From the NCBI RefSeq assembly GCF_016908635.1, contig NZ_JAFBEG010000016.1:1-53152 (forward strand): DNA of 53,152 nt. Reading direction: 5' to 3'. This DNA comes from Sporohalobacter salinus (lineage in GTDB: Bacteria > Bacillota > Halanaerobiia > Halobacteroidales > Acetohalobiaceae). The notes under the pieces are model-generated. The model saw only the letters and a program-made list of their open reading frames with translations. It was not told the DNA's origin and ran no database searches. Both the position numbers and the translations under genes were made by a program. This document shows positions 45,100 through 53,152 of this stretch, piece by piece (position 1 is the first letter of the stretch; each line of letters begins with the position of its first letter).

Positions 45100-47018
45100 T
45101 AGTCAGCACCTACTTTCTTCTCGATAATCTCTTCACATTCCTCTATATTATAACCTGCTATCTTTCTTAGTTCAGACTTGAACTTGCTACTGTTAATTAC
45201 CCCTAATAAATTCTTTATCTTCTCATCTTCCCATTGACTCTCCGGGATAATCAAGCTGGAAGTAACCTTCCCTAAACTGATAAAATCTAAATCAAATAAC
45301 TCAGCTACCTCTCGACTAGCTAAACCAACATCTACTATTCCTTCTTTAACTAAATTAGCTGCACTGCGAGCAGTGCTTTCTTCTTGGTTGTATCCTACTA
45401 CCTCTTTACTATCAATACCAGCTGTTTTTAATTTATTATCTAATAGACAACGACTAGCTGTTCCCTGCTGTAAATTAACAAAAGATATTCCTTCCTGATT
45501 TAAATCTCTAATTCCGTTAATTGCAAGAGAACTATTTGATTGGATTACTAAGCCTATATCACTAACAGCTAATTTAACTACTACCACCTGCTGATCTAAT
45601 CTCTCCTGTAACCAAGACCTATCTATCTGCTGTGGAGTCCCAACTGTTCTAATAAGAGCTAAATTGGCTATTCTTTGTTCTAAAGTTTCTAAAGCTGTAT
45701 TACTGTCGAAATTTTTAAATTTTAAATTCAAGTTAACTCTACTTAACTTAAGTTGATTAGATAATATTTCATAGACTAAATCTTTCTCACCAACTATCAA
45801 TAAGTTCCGGTTATAATCTATATTCTTGCGCAATTCTACTTCTACCTGCTCTCCTCGATTTATACCCTGACTTAAATTAGAAATTCTAACAAAGCCATCA
45901 GACTCCATTACTGAATTAATTACTCCAGCTCCCCGCTGTAAAGGAATTGCCTTTAATTTTCCTTCAATTCTGACAATATTAACCCTGACAAACTCTTCTT
46001 CACCTAACTTGGATACTAAATCATAAGTTAATTCTGCCTTAACTATATCAGGTTGACTACAAGTTGACCCTAATAATCTTTCTATAACCGGCTTTACAAA
46101 CAATCGATTATCTAAATAAGCTGAAACTGGATAACCAGGCACTCCAATTACTAATTTTTCATTAACTATACCAGCCATTAAAGGCTTTCCTGGTTTAATA
46201 GCTACGCCATGAAATAATAATTCACCTAAATCCTTAATTACCTGAGATGTATAATCTTCTGCTCCAGCTGAAGACCCTGCAATAATTAATACTAGATCAT
46301 ATTGTTGACTTAATTGATTAACCTGTTCTTTAATTAAATCATAATCATCCTTTACTTTATCTGCCTTAACTGGAATTGCTCCCCACTGCTTTATCTGACT
46401 GGATATTACCCGTGAATTATATTCAACAATCTCTCCTGGTTTCAGGGAATTACCTGGCTCTACTAATTCTGTTCCCGTTGGTAAAATAGCAACTTCAGGC
46501 TCTTTTTTTACCTCGATCTCTGTTATTCCGCCAGCCAACAAACCGCCAATATCAACTGAATCTAATTTAGTATTAGCCGGTACTAAAAGTTGGGAGGCAA
46601 GAATATCTTCTCCAATTGATCTAATATGCTGTCCTGGAGCTGCTGATGTAGTAATCTCAACAATATTCTCATCTAACTGATTTATATCTTCAATCATAAT
46701 AACTCCATTACAGTCTTTTGAAATTGCATCACCAGTATCAACAAAGAAAGCATCTTCACCTATAATTAATTTTTTAGGAGATCTCTTTCCAGCACCAAAG
46801 GTATCTGCCACATCAACTGCAATCCCATCCATTGCTGCTGCATAATAATGAGGTGAAGAATTTTTAGCATAGATAGCTCTAGCAGTTATCCTCCCTAATG
46901 TTTCTTCTACCTCCACTCTTTCTGTCACTTCTGTATAATTAGCTGTTAAATTAGTTAGAATTATATCTTTAGCTTCTGCCAAAGGCAATTTGTCAAGATA
47001 AATATTTCTTTTTTCCAT
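45099..47018 (-). CDS. MoeA-type molybdenumtransferase fused to a periplasmic-binding-protein-like domain
   Basis: A 639-residue fusion. MoeA-like part about 1-400: PHYYAAAMDGIAVD, GEIVEYNSRVISSQIKQWGA, AIKPGKPLMAGIVNEKLVIG and GYPVSAYLDNR. The C-terminal part, about 410-635, resembles a LysR-substrate/PBP-like domain (NLLIVGEKDLVYEILSNQL, GTASRCLLDNKLKTAG, LVKEGIVDVGLASREVA). It has no signal peptide, so the domain is cytoplasmic and may sense or bind oxyanion or a cofactor intermediate. Such moeA-PBP fusions are known in Firmicutes. GAGGTGGGAGG precedes the ATG. Confidence 0.9.
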   Translation of the reverse strand: MEKRNIYLDKLPLAEAKDIILTNLTANYTEVTERVEVEETLGRITARAIYAKNSSPHYYAAAMDGIAVDVADTFGAGKRSPKKLIIGEDAFFVDTGDAISKDCNGVIMIEDINQLDENIVEITTSAAPGQHIRSIGEDILASQLLVPANTKLDSVDIGGLLAGGITEIEVKKEPEVAILPTGTELVEPGNSLKPGEIVEYNSRVISSQIKQWGAIPVKADKVKDDYDLIKEQVNQLSQQYDLVLIIAGSSAGAEDYTSQVIKDLGELLFHGVAIKPGKPLMAGIVNEKLVIGVPGYPVSAYLDNRLFVKPVIERLLGSTCSQPDIVKAELTYDLVSKLGEEEFVRVNIVRIEGKLKAIPLQRGAGVINSVMESDGFVRISNLSQGINRGEQVEVELRKNIDYNRNLLIVGEKDLVYEILSNQLKLSRVNLNLKFKNFDSNTALETLEQRIANLALIRTVGTPQQIDRSWLQERLDQQVVVVKLAVSDIGLVIQSNSSLAINGIRDLNQEGISFVNLQQGTASRCLLDNKLKTAGIDSKEVVGYNQEESTARSAANLVKEGIVDVGLASREVAELFDLDFISLGKVTSSLIIPESQWEDEKIKNLLGVINSSKFKSELRKIAGYNIEECEEIIEKKVGAD

Positions 47019-47032
47019 CCTCCCACCTCACC

Positions 47033-48253
47033 TTAAAAGAGTTCTACCTTTACCTCTTCTCCTGCTGTTAAGCCTTCTCTAGATAGCGGAACTCTAACCA
47101 AACCATCCGCTTCTACCATAGTCATAATTAAACTTGATTCTCCGCGCACCGGTCTAGCTATTAAATTATTATTCTCTTTTTCTACTGTAACGCGCAAATA
47201 ATCCTCCCGTCCAGGATCTGAGCTAATATTCTGACTAAATTCTGCTTTCACTGTAGATGGCGGCTTAATTACCCCCATCTTTTGATTGATATAAGGAGCT
47301 ACAAACTTATTAAAAGTAACCATTACTGAAACCGGATGGCCTGGTAAACCATAAACTGGAAGTTCATCCAACATAGTAAAAAGCGTCGGCTTTCCTGGTT
47401 TAATAGCTATTCCATGAATCAAAACATCTTCAGTTCCTAATTCCTCTAAAACTTCATAGGTAACATCTCTAGCTCCCACTGAACTACCTCCAGAAATAAG
47501 TAAAAAATCAACTTGAGGAGCTAATTCATCAACAGCCTGTTTTAAAGCCTTATTACTATCCTCTATAATTCCGCCCTGAATAGGAATGGCTCCTAATTCT
47601 TCTACTAAAGAAGTCAATGAATAAGTATTAATATCTCTAGTTTGACTAGGATTTAATTCTTCACCTAAAGAAATTAATTCATTCCCAGTTGAAATAATTC
47701 CTACTTTAGGCTTTTTATATGCTTCTATTTCTGTTATACCTAAACCAGCTAAGGCTCCTATATCCTGCGGCCGCAGACAATGGCCAGCCGATACTACTAC
47801 CTCCCCCTGTAAAATATCACTGCCTTTTCTTACTATATTAGCTCCGGGAGAAACAGAAGTATAGACTTTAACTTCATCTGCTTTCGTTTCTACTCTTTCA
47901 ATCATGACTACAGCATCAGCCCCGTCTGGAAGCATTCCTCCAGTAGGAATCTCTACTGCTTGTCCTGCTTTTAACTCCAGATTTGGCCTAACTCCCATCT
48001 CTACTTCACCAATAATATCTAAAGTCTGTGGAGTCTGTTCACTAGCACCAAAGGTATCTCCAGCTTGAATAGCATAGCCATCCATAGTTGATTTAGTAAA
48101 AGCAGGTAAATCTTCAGCCGCTAATACATCAAAAGCAACTACTCTGTCTAAACCTTTAGTAACGTTTATCTTTTCTGTTTTCTTTTTTAGATCAATATTT
48201 GCTTCAATAGTCTGTAAGGCTTCTTTAGGAGTAACAAATTCGAAAAACTCCAT
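47033..48253 (-). CDS. moeA: Molybdopterin molybdenumtransferase
   Basis: Inserts molybdate into adenylated molybdopterin. The 406 residues show the four MoeA blocks: FTKSTMDGYAIQAGDTFGA, EIPTGGMLPDGADAVVMIE, VGIISTGNELISLGEELNPSQTRDINTYSL, and SGGSSVGARDVTYEVLEE with GIAIKPGKPTLFTML. The ATG at 48253 follows GAGAGGAG; the longer frame reaching 48310 would overlap the upstream small gene. It is 14 bases before the moeA fusion gene. Confidence 0.94.
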   Translation of the reverse strand: MEFFEFVTPKEALQTIEANIDLKKKTEKINVTKGLDRVVAFDVLAAEDLPAFTKSTMDGYAIQAGDTFGASEQTPQTLDIIGEVEMGVRPNLELKAGQAVEIPTGGMLPDGADAVVMIERVETKADEVKVYTSVSPGANIVRKGSDILQGEVVVSAGHCLRPQDIGALAGLGITEIEAYKKPKVGIISTGNELISLGEELNPSQTRDINTYSLTSLVEELGAIPIQGGIIEDSNKALKQAVDELAPQVDFLLISGGSSVGARDVTYEVLEELGTEDVLIHGIAIKPGKPTLFTMLDELPVYGLPGHPVSVMVTFNKFVAPYINQKMGVIKPPSTVKAEFSQNISSDPGREDYLRVTVEKENNNLIARPVRGESSLIMTMVEADGLVRVPLSREGLTAGEEVKVELF

Positions 48254-48288
48254 TATTGAACTCCTCTCTATTACAGATAATAATATCT

Positions 48289-48483
48289 TTAAAAACAACC
48301 TAATTGACAATGTTTAATTTTAATATCTAATCTTTCAATCAATTTACCTACTCTTCTTATAGATATTTTTTCTTTTTTAGCAATTTTATGAGCAACTGCA
48401 CAAGTTATAGCCCCATCAATGGCTTCTTCTCTAATTATATCCTTAATTTTCTCTATTTTTTCTTCTTCATCCAAAATAGTCAC
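48289..48483 (-). CDS. Small helical protein with C-terminal CxLGCF motif, first gene of the Moco operon
   Basis: A 64-residue protein. ATCAVAHKIAKKEKISIRRV with VGKLIERLDIKIKH looks like a short helix-turn-helix (I.A..A..IA....IS...VGKLIE.LDIKI), followed by the ending CQLGCF. I recall similar small proteins ending in CQLG-F-(G) beside molybdopterin genes, but I cannot confirm the family here. Two Cys in the tail could bind a metal or cofactor. ATG with AAAGGAG upstream. It lies 35 bases upstream of moeA. It may be a DNA-binding sensor for the operon; that is inference. Confidence 0.55.
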   Translation of the reverse strand: MTILDEEEKIEKIKDIIREEAIDGAITCAVAHKIAKKEKISIRRVGKLIERLDIKIKHCQLGCF

Positions 48484-48573
48484 TCCTTTCTGACATTTCT
48501 TCTTAACTATAAATCTGCAATTACTTTAGCTAACTTAATTTATCTACTTGATTGTTAATTTTATCCAATAATT

Positions 48574-48669
48574 TTAATATAAAAAAGCATAGCCTACTTC
48601 CGAAAGAATATTAGTGCCTATAATAATGGCAATGGAAGCAATACCTATACCTGATGATATTATATCACA
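48574..48669 (-). pseudogene. Possible decayed membrane-protein tail
   Basis: A 31-codon open frame with no start codon reads DIISSGIGIASIAIIIGTNI, then LSEVGYAFLY and stop. This is a plausible transmembrane C-terminus but too short to assign. It lies in the 287-base gap between the small Moco gene and the purine permease. It may equally be chance in AT-rich DNA. Confidence 0.2.
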
Positions 48670-48721
48670 TTAATTTAAAGTAAACAATTGCTCAAATAAT
48701 CTAAGCCACCTAAAAATTAAA

Positions 48722-48744
48722 AGCTGCCTAATAATTAGGCAGCT
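48722..48744 (-). terminator. Terminator of guaA-permease operon
   Basis: Eleven-base perfect stem AGCTGCCTAAT/ATTAGGCAGCT with a one-base centre, followed on the minus strand by TTTTAATTTTTA. It lies 27 bases past the permease stop. Confidence 0.8.
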
Positions 48745-48770
48745 AATTATAATCTTAAATTGTTTTGATA

Positions 48771-50087
48771 TTACATAAACACATATCTTAATACAAAAAG
48801 TAAAGCTAATATATAAACTACTGGATGTACTTCATCTGTTCTTCCAGAAACTAACTTAGTTAAAGGATAGATAATTAATCCAGCAGCAATTCCTTCGGCA
48901 ATACTATAAGCAAAAGGCATCATAACTATAGTCATGAAAGCTGGAAAAGCTTCAGTGAAATCTTCAAAATCAATATCAGTAACAGCCCCTATCATCAATA
49001 CTCCTACAATGATTAAAGCTGGAGCTGTAGCTGCTTCTGGAACTAACAATACTAACGGAGAAATTACTAAAGAAGCTAAAAATAATATTGCTACTACAAC
49101 AGAAGTTAATCCAGTTCTTCCACCTTCCATAATCCCAGCTGTACTTTCTACATAAGTAGTTACTGTACTAGTTCCAAGCATAGAACCTAAGGTAGTTCCT
49201 AAAGAGTCAGCCATCAGTGCTTTACCAACTCGAGGCAAATTACCTTCTTCATCTAACATACCAGCCCGAGCACTGGTTCCGACTAAAGTTCCAATGGTAT
49301 CAAATAAGTCAACAAAAGTAAAAGCTAAAATAATATTCAACATACCAAAATCAAAAAGCTCAGAAAATCCTCCAGTAAAGGCACCAAAAGTTTCTAGATT
49401 AAAACGTAAATCAAAAGGAGTAAAACCTTCTTTAATCTTTACTACTCCCATTGGAATTCCAATTATGGTAGTAATTATAATTCCAATTAGAATTGATCCT
49501 TTAACCTTTCGAGCCAGCAGCATCCCGATAATTACTAAACCAATTAAAGATAGTATTGTACTTGGCTCTGCTAAATTATCAGTTAATGTAATAATTGTGG
49601 CTTTGCTAGAAACAACTATTCCTGCATTTTGAAGACCAATCAAAGCAATAAAAAGCCCTATTCCTGCACTAACAGCCCGCTTTAAGGAAGTCGGAATAGC
49701 ATTAACTATAGCTGTTCTAATTCCAGTAATGGTAATTATAATGAAGATAATACCCGAAATAAATACTGCTGCCAAAGCTGCCTGCCAGCTTAAACCCATA
49801 CTCATTACAACTGTATAGGTGAAGAAAGCATTAAGTCCCATTCCTGGAGCTAAAGCAAAAGGATAATTAGCATATAAACCCATAATTAAACTAGCAAAGG
49901 CTGCTGAAATAACTGTAGCTGCCATAACCGCCTCAAAAGGCATTCCGGCTTTACTTAAAATCATAGGATTAACAATAATAATATAAGCCATCGTCATAAA
50001 TGTAGTTAATCCTGCAATAATTTCTGTCTTAATTGTCGTATTGTTTTCCTGCAACTTAAAAAAGCGGTCCAAAAACCCTCGTTCCAT
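48771..50087 (-). CDS. NCS2-family purine (guanine/hypoxanthine) permease, AzgA/PbuG-like
   Basis: A 438-residue membrane transporter with about twelve TM segments. Family motifs: TFMTMAYIIIVNPMIL at TM1, YPFALAPGMGLNAFFTYTVV, FTFVDLFDTIGTLVGTSARAGML and GTSTVTTYVESTAGIMEGGRTGLTSV. The TFVDLFDTIGT and GTST-TYVESTAG blocks are those of the AzgA/PbuG branch (COG2252). Co-transcription with guaA under a guanine riboswitch supports a purine substrate. ATG after AAGGAGG. Confidence 0.9.
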   Translation of the reverse strand: MERGFLDRFFKLQENNTTIKTEIIAGLTTFMTMAYIIIVNPMILSKAGMPFEAVMAATVISAAFASLIMGLYANYPFALAPGMGLNAFFTYTVVMSMGLSWQAALAAVFISGIIFIIITITGIRTAIVNAIPTSLKRAVSAGIGLFIALIGLQNAGIVVSSKATIITLTDNLAEPSTILSLIGLVIIGMLLARKVKGSILIGIIITTIIGIPMGVVKIKEGFTPFDLRFNLETFGAFTGGFSELFDFGMLNIILAFTFVDLFDTIGTLVGTSARAGMLDEEGNLPRVGKALMADSLGTTLGSMLGTSTVTTYVESTAGIMEGGRTGLTSVVVAILFLASLVISPLVLLVPEAATAPALIIVGVLMIGAVTDIDFEDFTEAFPAFMTIVMMPFAYSIAEGIAAGLIIYPLTKLVSGRTDEVHPVVYILALLFVLRYVFM

Positions 50088-50170
50088 AATCTGCTGTTCC
50101 TCCTTAATTTAATTTTTTAAATATTAATTTTGAACTTACTGTTTGTAGTCTTTACACAAAACCATTCATG

Positions 50171-51721
50171 TTATTCCCATTCAATTGTAGCTGGTGGTTT
50201 GGAAGTTATATCATAAACTACTCTATTTACTTCTTTTACTTCATTAGTAATTCGAGTAGATATCTTTTCTAATAATTCATGCGGTAGCTTAGCCCAATCA
50301 GCCGTCATGGCATCCTTGCTCTTAACTGCTCTAATACCGATAGTATAATTATAAGTTCGTTCATCCCCCATAACTCCTACACTTCTCATCGGCGGTAGAG
50401 CAGCAAAATACTGCCAAATTTCTCTATCCAATCCTGCATTTTTAATCTCTTCTCTTAAAATTGCATCAGCCTCTTGAACAATCGCAACTTTATCGGGAGT
50501 AACCTCCCCTAAAACTCTAATCCCTAATCCTGGCCCGGGAAAAGGTTGACGCCAAACTATCTCTTCTGGAATTCCTAATTCTTCTCCTACTTCTCTAACT
50601 TCATCTTTAAAGATATTACGTAAAGGTTCGATTAATTTAAGATTCATATCTTCAGGTAAACCACCCACATTATGATGGCTTTTGATTGTAGCAGAGTCTT
50701 CAGTTCCTCCGCTTTCTATTACATCGGAGTATATAGTACCTTGAACCAAATATTCAATCTCACCTAATTTGCCTGCTTCTTCATCAAAGACCTCAATAAA
50801 TTCATTGCCGATTATTTTCCTCTTCTTTTCTGGATCCTCAATTCCCTCTAATTTAGAAAAGAATCTTTCTTGAGCATCTACAGAAACTAGATTCATGTCA
50901 AACTCTTGGCCAAAAGTCTCTTTTACTTCTTTTGCTTCATCTTTACGCAATAGACCATGATCAACAAAGATACAGGTTAATTGATCTCCAATGGCCTGAT
51001 GAACTAAAGTAGCTGCCACAGAAGAATCAACTCCTCCGGATAGACCACAGATCACCTGTTTGTCTCCCACCTCTTCTCTAATTTTGGCAACCTGATCTTC
51101 AATAAAGTTAGAAGTTGTCCAATTACCGTCACAATTACAAATTTCAAAAAGAAAGTTTTCAATTATTTCTGTTCCACGCGGCGTATGTACCACCTCGGGA
51201 TGAAATTGAACGCCATAAAATTTACGCTCCGGATTACCAATGGCAGCTACTGGCGAATTATTAGTATAGCCTATTACTTTAAAGCCTTCAGGCATCTCAA
51301 CTACTCTATCGCCGTGACTCATCCAACACTCAATTTTTTCATCAAATCCGGATAGCAAATCAAGCTCTTCTTTAATAGTCATTTTAGCATTCCCGTACTC
51401 TCTATGGTCAGCCGCTTTAACTTCTCCACCTGGTAATAGATGGCTCATCAACTGCATTCCATAACAGATTCCTAAAATAGGGATACCTAATTCGAAAATC
51501 TCTTCATCTACATAAGGAGCATCTTCACTATAAACACTAGCCGGCCCGCCAGAAAAGATAATTCCTTTAGGATTTAACTCTTTTATTTTCTCTATAGAAA
51601 CATTATAAGGCAAAAGCCGAGAATAAACATTAGCTTCTCGAACTCTACGAGCAATCAATTGACTGTATTGAGCTCCAAAATCCAAAACTAAAATTAATTC
51701 CTGATTTTCTTTACTTTTCAT
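50171..51721 (-). CDS. guaA: GMP synthase (glutamine-hydrolysing)
   Basis: Converts XMP to GMP. The 516 residues comprise the class-I glutaminase (about 8-200, nucleophile Cys in [16 protein letters not shown]) and the ATP-pyrophosphatase with P-loop [15 protein letters not shown] (about 228). The C-terminal dimer domain includes [17 protein letters not shown] and ends in [13 protein letters not shown] after AGGAGGG. It is first gene of the riboswitch-controlled operon, 83 bases upstream of the permease. Confidence 0.97.
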   Translation of the reverse strand: MKSKENQELILVLDFGAQYSQLIARRVREANVYSRLLPYNVSIEKIKELNPKGIIFSGGPASVYSEDAPYVDEEIFELGIPILGICYGMQLMSHLLPGGEVKAADHREYGNAKMTIKEELDLLSGFDEKIECWMSHGDRVVEMPEGFKVIGYTNNSPVAAIGNPERKFYGVQFHPEVVHTPRGTEIIENFLFEICNCDGNWTTSNFIEDQVAKIREEVGDKQVICGLSGGVDSSVAATLVHQAIGDQLTCIFVDHGLLRKDEAKEVKETFGQEFDMNLVSVDAQERFFSKLEGIEDPEKKRKIIGNEFIEVFDEEAGKLGEIEYLVQGTIYSDVIESGGTEDSATIKSHHNVGGLPEDMNLKLIEPLRNIFKDEVREVGEELGIPEEIVWRQPFPGPGLGIRVLGEVTPDKVAIVQEADAILREEIKNAGLDREIWQYFAALPPMRSVGVMGDERTYNYTIGIRAVKSKDAMTADWAKLPHELLEKISTRITNEVKEVNRVVYDITSKPPATIEWE

Positions 51722-51760
51722 TACTTTCCCTCCTGCAAATTATATTATAAATAAAAAAAT

Positions 51761-51790
51761 CCCAGTTAATACTAAAGACTCATAACTGGG
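51761..51790 (-). terminator. Guanine-riboswitch-controlled terminator
   Basis: Stem CCCAGTTA/TAACTGGG with a 14-base loop, then ATTTTTTTATTT on the minus strand, 40 bases before guaA. GAGATAG next to P1 can pair with CTATCTC just before this stem as an antiterminator. Confidence 0.85.
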
Positions 51791-51824
51791 AGATAGGGTT
51801 TTATAGATACAGAAATACCGCTAT

Positions 51825-51891
51825 CTCGTAGATGGTCAGTTTACGGCTGACAAGTAGAAACTTTCGAGCCTTATCCTCGAAATTATACGAG
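51825..51891 (-). ncRNA. Guanine (purine) riboswitch upstream of guaA
   Basis: The minus strand has P1 CTCGTA/TACGAG, the J1/2 core ATAATTTCGAGGATAAGGCT, J2/3 AAGTTTCTAC and P3 CTTGTCAGCCGTAAACTGAC, followed by CATCTACGAG. The specificity position (C74 in xpt) is C in the junction before P1, so it should bind guanine rather than adenine. It fits repression of guaA and the permease by guanine. Confidence 0.93.
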
Positions 51892-51922
51892 TTTAGCAGA
51901 AAAATTATTTAATTCTATTGGT

Positions 51923-51951
51923 AGTATAAAGTAGATTTTAATTATTGTCAA
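51923..51951 (-). promoter_or_regulatory. Promoter of guaA and the permease
   Basis: Minus strand TTGACA (51946-51951), 17-base spacer, TATACT (51923-51928), about 32 bases before the riboswitch P1. Confidence 0.8.
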
Positions 51952-51962
51952 GTTTAAATTGA

Positions 51963-52121
51963 AATGAAATAGTATCTACTATAGGAATTATTATAAATGA
52001 CTCTCTAACTAGTAAGATTAATTTTTACTTAAATGATTTTAACACCTTAAATAGTCCTGCACTATTCCCAAATTACATTAAAATTAATAGTCCCCAACCA
52101 AAAGATGATTTAGCCACCTAA
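51963..52121 (+). pseudogene. Possible plus-strand gene remnant (53-codon open tail)
   Basis: Open without a start codon, ending TAA at 52119-52121. It reads ...INDSLTSKINFYLNDFN... and ends KINSPQPKDDLAT. It runs directly into the bidirectional terminator at 52122. Coding-like but unassignable; may be the lost tail of a gene. The rest of 51722-52161 holds only the guaA promoter, riboswitch and terminator. Confidence 0.22.
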
Positions 52122-52157
52122 AAAAAACAGATGCTCTAATTAGAGCATCTGTTTTTT
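52122..52157. terminator. Bidirectional terminator, perfect 36-base palindrome
   Basis: Exact inverted repeat, half-site AAAAAACAGATGCTCTAA. Both strands end in a U run of six, so it can stop transcription from either side. It lies 4 bases past the pepF stop. Confidence 0.88.
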
Positions 52158-52161
52158 AAAA

Positions 52162-53057
52162 TTACTGTAAACTTTTCATTTCTATAAGTAAATTTTCAAA
52201 TTTATCTAAAGCTTTATTAATTGGTTGAGGTGAACTCATATCTACTCCTGCTTCTTGTAATAAAACTAAAGGATCTTTAGAACTACCTCCTTTTAAAAAT
52301 TCTAAATATTTAGCAACTGCTGGTTCTCCTTGTTCTAATATCTGTTGGGATAATGCATTAGCTGCTGAAAATCCAGTAGCATATTGATAAACATAAAAAT
52401 CATAATAAAAATGTGGAATCCTAGCCCATTCAACATCTATTCCAGAATCAATAACAATGTTATCCCCAAAGTATTTTCTATTCAACTTATGATAATAATT
52501 AGAAATTGAATCAGCAGTTAGAGTTTTTCCTTGTTCCACTTGGTCGTGAATATGCTTTTCAAACTCTGCAAACATTGTTTGACGATAAATTGTACCTCTA
52601 AACTGTTCTAAGTAATAATTTAATAGGTATTTTCTCATTGCTTTATCTTCAGTATTTTTTAGCATATAATTCATTACTAAAGATTCATTAACTGTAGAGG
52701 CAACTTCTGCTACAAAAATCTTATAATCTGAATAAATATAAGGTTGATTATGATTTGAATAATAGGAATGAAGAGCATGACCTAATTCATGGGCCAAAGT
52801 AAAGAGATCACTAATCTCTCCATTATAATTTAATAGAATATAAGGATGACTATCATAACCAGAAGCTGAGTAAGCCCCACTACGTTTTCCCTTATTTTCA
52901 TAAACATCTATCCAGCCTTCATTAAAAGCTTTTTTTACTATTGCCAAATAATCTTCCCCCAAAGGAGCTAAAGCTTTTAATATGATTTCTTGTGCTTGCT
53001 GATAACTATATTTTTTATCTACATCTTTAACAATTGGAGTATATAAATCATACATAT
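52162..53057 (-). pseudogene. pepF: Oligoendopeptidase F, C-terminal half only (pepF interrupted by a mobile-element end)
   Basis: M3-family zinc peptidase that cleaves short peptides in the cytoplasm. The segment begins MYDLYTPIVKDVD, a conserved internal position of PepF, and continues through WIDVYENKGKRSGAYS, the zinc motif FTLAHELGHALHSYYS and EVASTVNESLVMNYML, to the C-terminus. About 298 residues survive of a normal ~600. Everything N-terminal of the MYDLY point is replaced by sequence that looks like an IS200/IS605-type right end. The frame can be extended into that sequence as GTG TCA AAT (Met-Ser-Asn), but those codons are not PepF. The catalytic motif is intact but the N-terminal domain is missing here, so the product is probably inactive. 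Confidence 0.85.
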
Positions 53058-53152
53058 TTGACACACTCCCCGCCCATTCACTATGTTCATGAACGAGGAT
53101 TCTTGACAGTTCAAGACCATCTTCTTAACTGAAATTACGCTGAAACTCCCCG
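53058..53152 (-). mobile_element. Right end of an IS200/IS605-type (TnpB-associated) element, truncated by the window edge
   Basis: On the minus strand the sequence ends CTGTCAAGAATCCTCGTTCA, then TGAACATAGTGAATGGGCGG, then GGAGTGTGTCAA. It folds into a hairpin (53068-53098: CCTCG-TTCA/TGAA-bulge-CGGGG) and stops at TCAA, the right-end cleavage motif known for the IS608 group. Directly after TCAA the pepF code resumes (ATATGTATGATTTA). CGGGGAGT occurs both here and at the window edge (53145-53152). The transposase/TnpB genes are outside the window; the terminal hairpin would be the 3' part of a TnpB omega-RNA. Confidence 0.65.

Noticed and set aside
48484-48770. Moco-type riboswitch upstream of the molybdenum cofactor operon
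   Set aside because: No conserved core was recognised. The sequence instead contains a short hydrophobic open frame and the permease terminator.

Overview
The window is AT-rich bacterial chromosome with nearly every gene on the minus strand. Housekeeping content and regulation look like Firmicutes: pcrA, ligA, gatCAB, prsW, a YerC-type TrpR-like regulator, an S-box SAM riboswitch and a guanine riboswitch. The window also encodes outer-membrane machinery: a two-partner secretion (TPS) translocator ending in Phe, a TolC-type channel and an RND pump. The best inference is a diderm, anaerobic, probably halophilic Firmicute of the Halanaerobiales type. This is inference only; no rRNA or other taxonomic marker is present.

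Layout, left to right. 0.2-2.8 kb: ArsR-family regulator; rlmD-type 23S rRNA methyltransferase with an amidohydrolase. 2.9-5.4 kb: isocitrate/isopropylmalate-type dehydrogenase and a NifV-like homocitrate (or Re-citrate) synthase behind a strong promoter and an attenuator-like leader. 5.4-10.9 kb: gatB-gatA-gatC and a divergent ligA. 11-13 kb: NhaC antiporter and a DUF4282 membrane protein. 13.4-22.6 kb: TPS locus with one TpsB and two giant TpsA exoproteins. Their first ~315 codons are almost identical at the DNA level, but their passengers differ (GLUG repeats versus YDG/MBG-type repeats). 23-29.5 kb: tripartite RND efflux operon (tolC-adaptor-pump) with a TetR regulator and two matching palindromic operators. 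29.6-31.1 kb: cyclopropane fatty acid synthase and a broken gene tail. 31.2-37.9 kb: pcrA, a TlpA-like thiol protein (the only intact plus-strand gene), a FAD-dependent dehydrogenase, PrsW, a beta-grasp-like small protein, a PilZ protein and cysC. 38.1-40.9 kb: metNIQ under a SAM-I riboswitch. 41-42.6 kb: DUF389 membrane protein and YerC-like regulator. 42.7-48.5 kb: a compact molybdenum cofactor operon (small protein, moeA, moeA-binding-protein fusion, moaA, moaC, MOSC, mogA). 48.8-51.9 kb: guanine-riboswitch-controlled guaA plus a purine permease. 52.1-53.15 kb: the 3' half of pepF, cut exactly by what looks like the right end of an IS200/IS605-type (TnpB) element.

The most interesting parts are the following. 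(1) The TPS locus in a presumed diderm Firmicute, with a conserved head and tail around interchangeable passengers and signs of recent gene conversion. (2) The possible ~20-kb accessory block (11-31.1 kb) lying between ligA-gatCAB and pcrA, which are neighbours in many Firmicutes. (3) The IS605-type end in pepF with its putative omega-RNA hairpin. Riboswitch, promoter and operator calls were read directly from base pairing and consensus spacing. Several annotated starts are moved inward from the longest open frame because a Shine-Dalgarno sequence, a promoter or an operator decides them.
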